A DNA stretch of 41,077 nucleotides from Candidatus Sulfotelmatobacter sp. (GTDB taxonomy: Bacteria > Acidobacteriota > Terriglobia > Terriglobales > Acidobacteriaceae): positions 1 to 41,077 of the forward strand of contig JADGNQ010000035.1 of the NCBI GenBank assembly GCA_017883385.1. Reading direction: 5' to 3'. A model generated the notes under the pieces. That model saw only the letters and a list, made by a program, of their open reading frames with translations. It searched no databases and was not told the origin of the DNA. Position 1 is the stretch's first letter. Every line of letters starts with the position of its first letter. This document shows, piece after piece, positions 34,423-41,077 of this stretch. Made by a program: the position numbers and the translations under genes.

Positions 34423-37353
34423 TCAAAAGGTCTTTAGATACTCGAGGAGCGCCCATTTCTCGCCATCCGGCAGATCCGTGCCATACGCTGCACCCGTGTG
34501 TCCGCCATTGCCGTTGCCCGGTTCCCGAGTATTAAAGGGGAAGAACTTGTGGCCGTCCTGCTCGGCGATACTGGAAACGAACCCAACATTTTTGGGATCG
34601 TAAACGTCATTGCCACGGTAGAAGAACATCGCCCGCTCTTTCTCGGGCTTCAGCAGTTCCCACAGATTCGGAACTGATCCGTTGTGCAGATAGGGCGCGC
34701 GCAGCCAGATTCCATCAAGCGGAGAATTGGCGTAGCCCGGCTGCTTGCGAAAGTGGCTGAAGCGCTGGGGATAGGGCGGGGCGAAGCCCCAATCCTTCTC
34801 ATAACCCGCGTAGAGAGTGCTCTGGTTAACCGCCAAGACCCATGTGTAGGAGTCAAGGCGCCACCGATCCGTGCCGATCTTCTCGATCGGTACAACCGTG
34901 CCCACCAATTCATCCGGTCGCGGCGGCTCATGACGAAATGGCGGGTCCTGCGTGCCGTGGCATCGAGCGCAGTGTTCCTGGTAGACCTGTTTGCCTTGCG
35001 CTGCCAGGGGTCCATCAATTTGGTACGGGTAAGGCAGCGGTTTGGCGGTCTCCAGCCACTTTGCAGTGCGCAGCACGCGGTCGACGTCCAGAGTCGGTGG
35101 ATACGCACCGGTGCCGAACGCGGCTGACAGGTTGCGTTCATCCACCGACGTGTTGTTCCCGTCCCAATGGAGTTGCATCCCTTTTCTTGGCCCTTGGTAC
35201 CAGATGGAAGGGAAGTCAACGTTTCCGATCAGCTCTTTGGGGTCGGCGTATTTCTCCATAGGGAAGTTCAGAAGGGCTTTTGGAGCATTGAAGGTATCAA
35301 CTCGACCCGGACCCCATGTGTCCTTGTTGATGAAGTTGAGTCTCTGGCCCAGAATCAGCAGTTGGTCTCGCATGAGATAGGCTGCCAGATATTTGAAGAT
35401 CAGTCTGTTGATCAGGTCCGGCTTGCCGACTCGGCGATGGGGATCGTCCTGCATCTTGCTTATCTGATCGAGCAGGCGCTGCGGCGTGAACTTCTGATCC
35501 GTGGGAATCGACGTGAGGAATTTTACCCAAGCACCCAAGTCGAACGTATGGGCCGGCATTCCTGGGACGATGCGAGGGGCCGTGCCGTGTGCGTCTCGCA
35601 CCGTGCCGGTGTGACAGGAGGCGCAGTTGAGATACACCACATCGATGCCACGGAAATTGCGCATCGACATGCCGACTGGCAGATCGTAGCGTGGGTCTTT
35701 GCCCGGTTCATAGATCATCCCGAAGGACGAGTACCCGCGCCCCGGTGTCTTGTCGGGCAGGTACTCGGGAAAGAGTTCGGGGAGCGCGACCCAGAACCAA
35801 TACGGAATGCCGTTCATCCGCTCACCGCCAGTCGAACCGTATTCAAAGTGAAGGACATCATCTGCGTATTCGACAGGACGATCATGCGTCAGCCGTAGCG
35901 CCATATAGATTGCGAACAGCGCGAGTACGGCGGTTCCTGTCCAGCAAGTGAACTTGGCCCACCGACGCCAGCTTCCTGTGGGCGTTGCGGGACTCCCTTC
36001 ATCAAAATACAACGCCAGCCTCATGCCTATGCCAGCTTGCTCGCGGCGAGATCGTTCTGCTGCGCTCGCGGCACGGCTGCGCACGCTCGCGGGGTAGACC
36101 CTCTTGCGAACATCGGTCAGGATTCCGTGCGGCTCGAAACCACGTCCTGCAATCGGATCAAAATGCAGAGCCTCCTGATCGACTTGGATCTCCTCCTCAA
36201 AGCGGATCTCTGCGATGGGGACAAAGGGCTCACGATCATCCCCCACCTGCTGTACTTCAATGCGCACCAGCGCATGACGGGCCACTGCTCTCGACAGGCC
36301 ATCTTCGCGCGCGGGACCGTCTTGCGGGAAGCCGGGCGTCTCCATATCAGGGACGAGACGAATCCATACGTCGCGCTTGCCGTCGTCGATTCTGTACGGT
36401 ACGTCGGCGTGATAGACGTTTTTGAAATAATCGAATTGGTGAAGACCGTACATCCTGCCGCCGGTCGCGACGTTCAAAACCAGCTTCCACAGTCGGTCAC
36501 CGCCGGCGGTAGACAAAACGTCAAGGCAATCGTCCGTACGGCCTTGTACGCTGATCTGGCCGGGCAGCGAAGAGGAAAAGCGCACCGCGATGCTTGGCGC
36601 GTCGGCAATCCGATCGGCTAACCAGAGCGGAGTCCCCTTCTTCATCAACCCCATGCCCATGCGCAGGAGCACTGCTCCTGTAAGCTCTTCAGCGGCGCGA
36701 GCGAAGCTTGTGTCCGTCGGCTGCAAGGATCGGACAGTGCCGCGAAATACCCTGCCATCAGGGTGAAAGGTACGTGCGTTGCGAACGACGCCGCTTAGGA
36801 ATGCGAATTGAGCTGCGGCCATCCGCGCGATCAGACGCGGATGATCGGCTTCCGGGCCAAGCCGCGCATCCTCGCGCCAAGCCGAAAGTGTCCAGAGAAA
36901 ACCGCCGAAGTCGCTGACCGAGAACGCCAGGGCCAGAGGACCGGGAAGGATTTCCATGTACCACAGAGCGGCCATGATCGCCGGCACGAGTGGCCGATCA
37001 AGTAAAGAGGCAAAGACGAAACCCTGTGCATTCAGGCGGCCAGCGACCACATACAGCATGCCTAGCCCGCCCACCAGCAACCCGACCAACCGCAGATAGT
37101 TCGCGCCCTGAACCGTCAGCGCAGGCAGTTGAAGTAGCCAAGCTGTCCAGTAAGGGAAGATGAGAATGATGCTCCCCAGGAGCATGTCCAGCCACCCAAA
37201 GAGCTCTACGGAGCGTGCGGCACGCGTCTGTTCCTCAGCGTTGAAAAGCCGCCGCAACATCTCGCTGAGCGTGGGCGTCATTTCGGATCTTGCCTGCCTG
37301 GTCTGAGTGTCCTTCACGGATGACGGTATGCCGTTCGGTTTTGAAGTCTGCAT
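34423..37353 (-). CDS. Fusion: four-helix membrane domain, catalase-like heme domain, di-heme cytochrome c
   Basis: A 976-residue protein from ATG 37353 (ATG 37281 also possible; no strong ribosome site at either). Residues 48-160 hold four membrane helices. Residues about 185-435 resemble catalase-related heme proteins: RTFHPDG with a distal-type His 197, AVRFSSSLPG (256-265), the strand run YHADVPYR...IRLVP, LHFDP (396-400), and R416-x-x-x-Y420 as the heme-binding Arg and Tyr. A further helix (about 468-487) precedes the cytochrome part, with CASCH at 577-581, CARCH at 795-799 and PYLHNGSVP at 887-895. Catalase relatives also metabolise fatty-acid hydroperoxides (for example coral allene oxide synthase). 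It heads the operon; its gene faces the Crp/Fnr regulator divergently. Confidence 0.85.
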   Translation of the reverse strand: MQTSKPNGIPSSVKDTQTRQARSEMTPTLSEMLRRLFNAEEQTRAARSVELFGWLDMLLGSIILIFPYWTAWLLQLPALTVQGANYLRLVGLLVGGLGMLYVVAGRLNAQGFVFASLLDRPLVPAIMAALWYMEILPGPLALAFSVSDFGGFLWTLSAWREDARLGPEADHPRLIARMAAAQFAFLSGVVRNARTFHPDGRVFRGTVRSLQPTDTSFARAAEELTGAVLLRMGMGLMKKGTPLWLADRIADAPSIAVRFSSSLPGQISVQGRTDDCLDVLSTAGGDRLWKLVLNVATGGRMYGLHQFDYFKNVYHADVPYRIDDGKRDVWIRLVPDMETPGFPQDGPAREDGLSRAVARHALVRIEVQQVGDDREPFVPIAEIRFEEEIQVDQEALHFDPIAGRGFEPHGILTDVRKRVYPASVRSRAASAAERSRREQAGIGMRLALYFDEGSPATPTGSWRRWAKFTCWTGTAVLALFAIYMALRLTHDRPVEYADDVLHFEYGSTGGERMNGIPYWFWVALPELFPEYLPDKTPGRGYSSFGMIYEPGKDPRYDLPVGMSMRNFRGIDVVYLNCASCHTGTVRDAHGTAPRIVPGMPAHTFDLGAWVKFLTSIPTDQKFTPQRLLDQISKMQDDPHRRVGKPDLINRLIFKYLAAYLMRDQLLILGQRLNFINKDTWGPGRVDTFNAPKALLNFPMEKYADPKELIGNVDFPSIWYQGPRKGMQLHWDGNNTSVDERNLSAAFGTGAYPPTLDVDRVLRTAKWLETAKPLPYPYQIDGPLAAQGKQVYQEHCARCHGTQDPPFRHEPPRPDELVGTVVPIEKIGTDRWRLDSYTWVLAVNQSTLYAGYEKDWGFAPPYPQRFSHFRKQPGYANSPLDGIWLRAPYLHNGSVPNLWELLKPEKERAMFFYRGNDVYDPKNVGFVSSIAEQDGHKFFPFNTREPGNGNGGHTGAAYGTDLPDGEKWALLEYLKTF

Positions 37354-38161
37354 CTATATCACTAGTGAGAGTTGCTGGCAAATCGTTTCGACTACAACAC
37401 AGACAAATTGACGGATCGCGTTCCTTAAAACTCCCACCGAGTAAGGATTTGAACATCCCCACCTGAATACAGATTGTCGGTACGGCAACGGGTTGGCAAG
37501 ATCAGAAAGAAATTCGATTCATGTTTGCAGGAAGGGAAGTAGCGCTGGTAGCGGTTGTGCGGCATCGGGCAGTAACCTCGTGAGCCCAGAGTGCGATGGA
37601 ATCCACTGGCTCATTGGGCCTACCGAATGAAAGGTCAGCGTTCCCGGTCTGCGGAAACGATGGCAACTCCTGGCTCCCATTCGAGGATCATGTTCGCAAA
37701 ACGAGCCTCTGAAGAATTCGCCAATCATTGAGATAGGCGCCGCGAAAATCGGAGTGCGGGATCCCGGTCGCCGCCAACATTCTGGGCCCGCGCCCGAGCC
37801 GGAGGGAAACTTCTGTCAGGGAGTCAAATGGTAATGACGGTGCACCAGGAACTGTCGGCGGCATGCCAATGTCCCGACCACAACAAACATCTACACGCAA
37901 GCCGTCTCAGATCAGAGTCGTGCAGCGAACAGGAAGTCGTTGAGATAGTGACTCTTGGGCTCGAAAACGGCGCCTGAAAAGTGGGTTCCAACAAATGGGA
38001 GCCGAACGGGGACCGGTTGTCTCGATTCGCAAACAGCTTCAAGGTCTTGAAGGGAAGTGATTGAGTTTGCTTAAGAATGCTTTTCCCATCGGCAACGGAC
38101 CGTAACTCCTTGAATCTAAAACATCCGCGACCGCTCCCGCCCAAATGAGGAGGGAGCCCAA
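37354..38161. other. Divergent intergenic region with degenerate repeated fragments
   Basis: An 808-base spacer between the redox operon and the Crp/Fnr gene, longer than needed for two promoters. No intact gene is supported. On the minus strand short protein-like pieces recur: GGSFKERDP (about 37413-37438), RGSFCEHDP (about 37684-37710), DFRGAYLND (about 37727-37755) and YLND again (about 37937-37948) beside SGAVFEP. This suggests decayed copies of a small repeated coding unit, or chance. Confidence 0.4.
37359..37368. promoter_or_regulatory. 10-bp palindrome just upstream of the fusion gene
   Basis: TCACTAGTGA, a perfect palindrome, lies five bases before the ATG of the fusion gene. The 11-mer CTATATCACTA (37354-37364) that overlaps it also occurs on the opposite strand at 17636-17646, in the dyad upstream of the DUF1579 gene. 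Regulatory function is inferred from position and recurrence. Confidence 0.3.
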
Positions 38162-38914
38162 ATGTGTGCAAAAGTGAACATATTTCGTGATCGCGATTTT
38201 GAGAAAATGCTCAAGAGTGTATTTTCCCACTTTGGAGCAGCTTTGGTCCCACCAACCAAATCGGGCATGAAAAGGCGAGACTTCGATCCCAGGGAATTCC
38301 TTGCCACCATTGGCGAGGGCAGGAAAGTTGTAGCTTTTCCCAAGAAACACATAATCTTCACGCAGGGGGATCCCGCTGACGCAGTGTTCTACATCCAGCA
38401 AGGCAAGATTAGACTCACTGTCGTATCCAAAACTGGCAAGGAAGCAACTCTAGGTATATTGAGCGAGGGCGATTTCTTTGGAGAAGGTGGCCTCGCAGGA
38501 CAGGCTCAACGCATGGGGTCCGCAACCGCAATGACAGATTGCGAACTCATGCGAATCGACAAGAAGGCCATGATCCTTGCGCTCCACCAGGAACACACAT
38601 TGTCCGACCTGTTCACAGCATATTTATTGGGGCGGAACATCCGATACGAGGCGGACTTAGTTGACCAACTCTTCAATTCCAGCGAAAAGAGGCTCGCTCG
38701 GATTCTGCTGTTGCTTGCGCACTTCGGCAAGGACGGGAAACCCGAGACCGTAATCCCAAAGATCAGCCAGGAGACCCTCGCCGAAATGATAGGCACGACC
38801 CGATCGCGGGTCAGTTTCTTCATGAATAGGTTCAGAACCTTAGGCTTTCTTGACTATGGCGAGAGCGAGATGCAAGTGCATAGTTCACTTCTAAATGTTA
38901 TTCTTCACGACTAG
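38162..38914 (+). CDS. Crp/Fnr family transcriptional regulator
   Basis: A 250-residue regulator. ATG 38162 follows GGAGGGAG by six bases. The usual start of close relatives would be ATG 38267 (MKRRDFDP), which has no ribosome site, so this copy appears to have a 35-residue N-terminal extension. The cyclic-nucleotide-type beta domain spans residues about 48-160 (FTQGDPADAVFYIQQGKIRL, GDFFGEGGLAGQAQRMGSATA), and a winged helix-turn-helix about 190-240 (ISQETLAEMIGTTRSRVSFFMNRF). No Fnr-type Cys cluster is seen. It stands divergently from the redox operon and may control it. Confidence 0.93.
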   Translation: MCAKVNIFRDRDFEKMLKSVFSHFGAALVPPTKSGMKRRDFDPREFLATIGEGRKVVAFPKKHIIFTQGDPADAVFYIQQGKIRLTVVSKTGKEATLGILSEGDFFGEGGLAGQAQRMGSATAMTDCELMRIDKKAMILALHQEHTLSDLFTAYLLGRNIRYEADLVDQLFNSSEKRLARILLLLAHFGKDGKPETVIPKISQETLAEMIGTTRSRVSFFMNRFRTLGFLDYGESEMQVHSSLLNVILHD

Positions 38915-38934
38915 CGGGGCCGTATCATCCCGCT
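38913..38934 (+). terminator. Weak hairpin at the end of the Crp/Fnr gene
   Basis: AGCGGG (38913-38918) pairs with CCCGCT (38929-38934) around a 10-base loop, starting on the stop codon. No T tract follows, so intrinsic termination is doubtful. Confidence 0.25.
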
Positions 38935-39094
38935 GGGGCCAGGCCATGGGGCAATCCGGGGCACGCGCCGCGCAATTGCATCCGATGAAGCAGGTACATG
39001 CCCTATCCCAGTAGCCCCAAAGCGGGTTACATTAAAGGTGAGCGCTTCACGTCCAGGTGTCACGCGCATTTTGCACGGCAACGGAAAGGAAATG

Positions 39095-39697
39095 ATGCTT
39101 CCCCCACAGACGCGAGATTTGGCCCAGCGCCTTCTTGCTCACGAAAACGCTGCGGGCAAAACCTCCGAGCCGACGGAATTCGCGGCCTTTCGCGTCTGCG
39201 AGACTTTGCGCCAACCTCTATGTGCACTCGCGGGAGTTGCCGGTTGCCGCTCGCTGCTTTCTCGTGCTCTGACGCTGGCAAGGGCGGACGCTCCCAGTCT
39301 TACCGCGGTACAGGTCGCGGCGGATGGCTCCTTAAAGGGTCTAGAAGAGCTTCGGCCGCAAGTCGACACGGACCAAGCTCGGGAGGCAGGAATAATTCTC
39401 ATTACCCAGTTGCTCGGGCTGCTGGTCCGAGTTGTTGGCGAAGCGATGACGTTGCAGCTGGTCACATCTGAAATTCTCCCAGACTTTAGGTTCCCCTCGA
39501 AGAGCGATATACCCATTGGCTTTGAAGCGATCCTCAAAGAAGTCGATGATCTCCAAGGCGTCAGTGCGCGTCTCGAGGGACTGGCGGAGCAATATCCGCC
39601 TGTCACAGAAGCGCTGATGACTATCTCGGAAAACGTCCTAAACACGGCGACGGTATTGGCGGTAGTGGCGGCAATTAAAAGTCCCAAGCCGAACTGA
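39095..39697 (+). CDS. Helical protein of an unrecognised two-module family (first tandem copy)
   Basis: A 200-residue protein. ATG 39095 is chosen because its upstream AAAGGAAAT and its first ten codons line up with the start of the tandem copy downstream; ATG 39092 is also possible. The N module (about 1-130) includes FRVCETLRQPL, RSLLSRALTLARADAPSL, VQVAADGSLKGL and a hydrophobic helix LITQLLGLLVRVVGEA. The C module (about 143-200) is the part also found alone at 18208. There is no signal peptide. Function unknown; its position just upstream of a KaiC-like ATPase suggests a signalling partner. Confidence 0.8.
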   Translation: MLPPQTRDLAQRLLAHENAAGKTSEPTEFAAFRVCETLRQPLCALAGVAGCRSLLSRALTLARADAPSLTAVQVAADGSLKGLEELRPQVDTDQAREAGIILITQLLGLLVRVVGEAMTLQLVTSEILPDFRFPSKSDIPIGFEAILKEVDDLQGVSARLEGLAEQYPPVTEALMTISENVLNTATVLAVVAAIKSPKPN

Positions 39698-39732
39698 GTA
39701 CAGCGTTCGCGCTCTGCACGGAAAAGGAAATC

Positions 39733-40179
39733 GTGAGTCTTTCAGAGTCGCGACATTTGGCCCAACGCCTTCTTACTTACGAAGCCGTTGCGGGCGAGAA
39801 CTCCGGGCCCGCGGAGTCTGCGGCCTTTCGTGTCTGTGCGAAGCTGCGCCGGCCCCTGATTACACTCGTGGGAGTTGCCGGTTTTCGCTCGCTCCTTTCT
39901 CGTGCTCTGACGCTGGCCAGGGCGGAAGCTCCCAGTCTTAGCGCGGTACAGGTCGCGGCGGATGGCTCCTTAAGAGGTCTAGATGAATTGGAGCCGCAAA
40001 TTGATAAGGAAAAGGCTAGGGACGACGGAGCCATTCTTATCGCCCAGTTACTCGGGCTGCTTCTCACGTTCATTGGCGAGGGTTTAACGTTGCGGCTGGT
40101 TCAGGATGTGTGGCCGGAGGCCGCCTTCGACGGCCGCGTTTCCGAGAAGGAGAGGGGAAAGCTTGAGCACAGCAGATAA
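39733..40179 (+). CDS. Helical protein of the same family, N module only (second tandem copy)
   Basis: A 148-residue protein. GTG 39733 follows AAAAGGAAAT. It aligns without gaps to about the first 125 residues of the preceding gene, roughly two-thirds identical by hand, and long stretches are nearly identical at DNA level (for example around 39255-39340 and 39895-39980), so the duplication is fairly recent. The C module is missing and is replaced by a short charged tail (DGRVSEKERGKLEHSR). Its last 17 bases overlap the start of the KaiC-like gene, which implies coupled translation. Confidence 0.8.
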   Translation: MSLSESRHLAQRLLTYEAVAGENSGPAESAAFRVCAKLRRPLITLVGVAGFRSLLSRALTLARAEAPSLSAVQVAADGSLRGLDELEPQIDKEKARDDGAILIAQLLGLLLTFIGEGLTLRLVQDVWPEAAFDGRVSEKERGKLEHSR

Positions 40180-41077
40180 GGTGAAAATAAACAAATTGTC
40201 GACCGGGGTCCCGGGCCTTGATGAAATCCTGGGCGGCGGCCTCCCGGAATTTTCTTTTAATATCATCGCGGGCGCCCCGGGAAGCGGCAAGACCACGCTG
40301 GCGCACCAAATCATATTCGCCAACGCGACGCCGGAGCGCCCCGCGCTCTATTTCACCATCCTCGGCGAACCCGCCATCAAAATGCTGCGCTACCAGCAAC
40401 AGTACACGTTCTTTGACCAGGCCAAGTTAAACAATGCTGTTCGCTTTATCAACTTGAGCCAGGTTGTGTTGGAGAAGGATCTGGACGCGGTCTTAGAGGA
40501 AATTACGAAAGAGGTTGAGAAGGCAAGCCCTGGCGTCGTGGTAGTGGACTCCTTTCGCACCGTGGTGCGGAAGGCGCAGGGCGGCACAACCGAAGTGGAG
40601 TTGCAATCTTTCATTCAGCGGTTAGCCCTGCTCCTGACCAGTTGGCAAGCCACGACTTTTCTGGTCGGGGAGTATGTCGAGGGTGAGATCCGAGACAATC
40701 CCGTTTTCACGGTTTCCGATGGCCTCTTTTGGCTTTACCAGTCTGCGGAGCGAAGTTCCATTGTGCGGAAGCTACAGATCGTGAAACTGCGCGGGCAGGC
40801 GTCTGTGCCCGGACTGCACACCTTCCGCATTACCCATGATGGGCTGCAAGCCTTTTCGCGCACTCTTGGGCTGGCCGGGCTAGTAAGGAAGATGCCCAGT
40901 ACACGGCGCCTTTCCGTCGGTATTCCAGAATTGGACAAGATGCTCGGCGGGGGCATTCCTGAAGGCGATAGTGTCCTTGTGGCAGGGGCTTCGGGGACGG
41001 GAAAATCGGTTTTGGCAACCCAATTCATTGCTGAGGGCATACGCCAGGGGGATCCGGGAATTGTGGTGGTCTTCGAA
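40163..41077 (+). CDS. KaiC-like double P-loop ATPase, 3' end outside window
   Basis: A 305-residue fragment of a RecA/KaiC-family ATPase, open to the end of the window. TTG 40163 is favoured as start: AAGGAG lies upstream at 40148-40153, and the protein then begins MSTADKVKINKLSTGVPGLD. Domain 1 has Walker A GAPGSGKT (37-44), Walker B VVVVDS (125-130) and a single Glu (residue 69, ILGEP) where cyanobacterial KaiC has a Glu pair. Domain 2 begins near residue 246 with Walker A GASGTGKS (275-282). KaiC relatives outside cyanobacteria act in signalling rather than clocks; no kaiA or kaiB is visible. The two upstream genes probably work with it. Confidence 0.9.
   Translation, partial: MSTADKVKINKLSTGVPGLDEILGGGLPEFSFNIIAGAPGSGKTTLAHQIIFANATPERPALYFTILGEPAIKMLRYQQQYTFFDQAKLNNAVRFINLSQVVLEKDLDAVLEEITKEVEKASPGVVVVDSFRTVVRKAQGGTTEVELQSFIQRLALLLTSWQATTFLVGEYVEGEIRDNPVFTVSDGLFWLYQSAERSSIVRKLQIVKLRGQASVPGLHTFRITHDGLQAFSRTLGLAGLVRKMPSTRRLSVGIPELDKMLGGGIPEGDSVLVAGASGTGKSVLATQFIAEGIRQGDPGIVVVFE

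Noticed and set aside
35167..35898. 243-codon + strand frame inside the fusion cytochrome gene
   Set aside because: Antisense to the cytochrome module containing CxxCH sites; no independent support.
37440..37460. GGATTTGAACATCC string resembling the 3' half of a tRNA read on the minus strand
   Set aside because: No anticodon arm, D arm or acceptor stem could be paired around it.
40163..41077. Considered as a cyanobacterial-type clock gene kaiC
   Set aside because: No kaiA or kaiB nearby, one of the two catalytic Glu residues of domain 1 is Gly, and the second domain is incomplete in the window; only a KaiC-like call is justified.

Overview
The window looks like chromosomal DNA of a soil-type Acidobacteriota (Terriglobia-like). 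This is inferred from the gene families: an acidobacterial VWFA-type protein, an Oar-like TonB-dependent receptor with a carboxypeptidase-regulatory domain, alternating TPR and VCBS/ASPIC-UnbV (CRTAC1-like) secreted proteins, and a Crp/Fnr regulator of the kind common in that phylum. No rRNA, tRNA, insertion sequence or CRISPR array was recognised.

Layout. Bases 1-10343 (+ strand) hold the end of an unrecognised gene, a secreted VWA protein, a large Oar-like outer-membrane receptor closed by a clear intrinsic terminator, then TPR, VCBS/ASPIC and TPR genes. They converge on a second VCBS/ASPIC gene (10357-12228, -). Bases 12458-17546 (-) are a compact operon: a DUF1579-like secreted protein, a YtrA-type GntR repressor, an ABC ATPase, an ABC permease, two tandem DUF4386 membrane proteins and a DUF2306-like membrane protein. 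Bases 17547-23600 are looser: a 60-codon relative of a protein found 21 kb away, a TIG-domain lipoprotein, a three-PAS hybrid histidine kinase with a stand-alone receiver upstream, and about 1.4 kb with only small candidate genes.

The most unusual part is 23594-37353, all on the - strand: (1) a 976-residue protein joining a four-helix membrane domain, a catalase-like heme domain (distal His and proximal Tyr motifs both visible) and a di-heme cytochrome c module; (2) a second membrane-anchored di-heme cytochrome c; (3) a GMC-family FAD oxidoreductase; (4) a small unrecognised soluble protein; (5) a third, larger di-heme cytochrome with widely spaced hemes (MauG/RoxA-like layout); (6) a patatin-like lipase split by a polytopic membrane insertion; (7) an ABHD18-type alpha/beta hydrolase. 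The three cytochromes look homologous to one another. Taken together, a lipid-release plus lipid- or hydroperoxide-oxidation pathway coupled to periplasmic cytochromes is a reasonable hypothesis, but the substrate cannot be read from the sequence.

A Crp/Fnr regulator (38162) stands divergently from this operon across an 800-bp spacer containing degenerate repeated fragments. The right end carries two tandem paralogues of an unrecognised helical protein family immediately upstream of, and overlapping, a KaiC-like double P-loop ATPase that runs off the window. The first paralogue has an N module and a C module, the second only the N module, and the small gene at 18208 only the C module.
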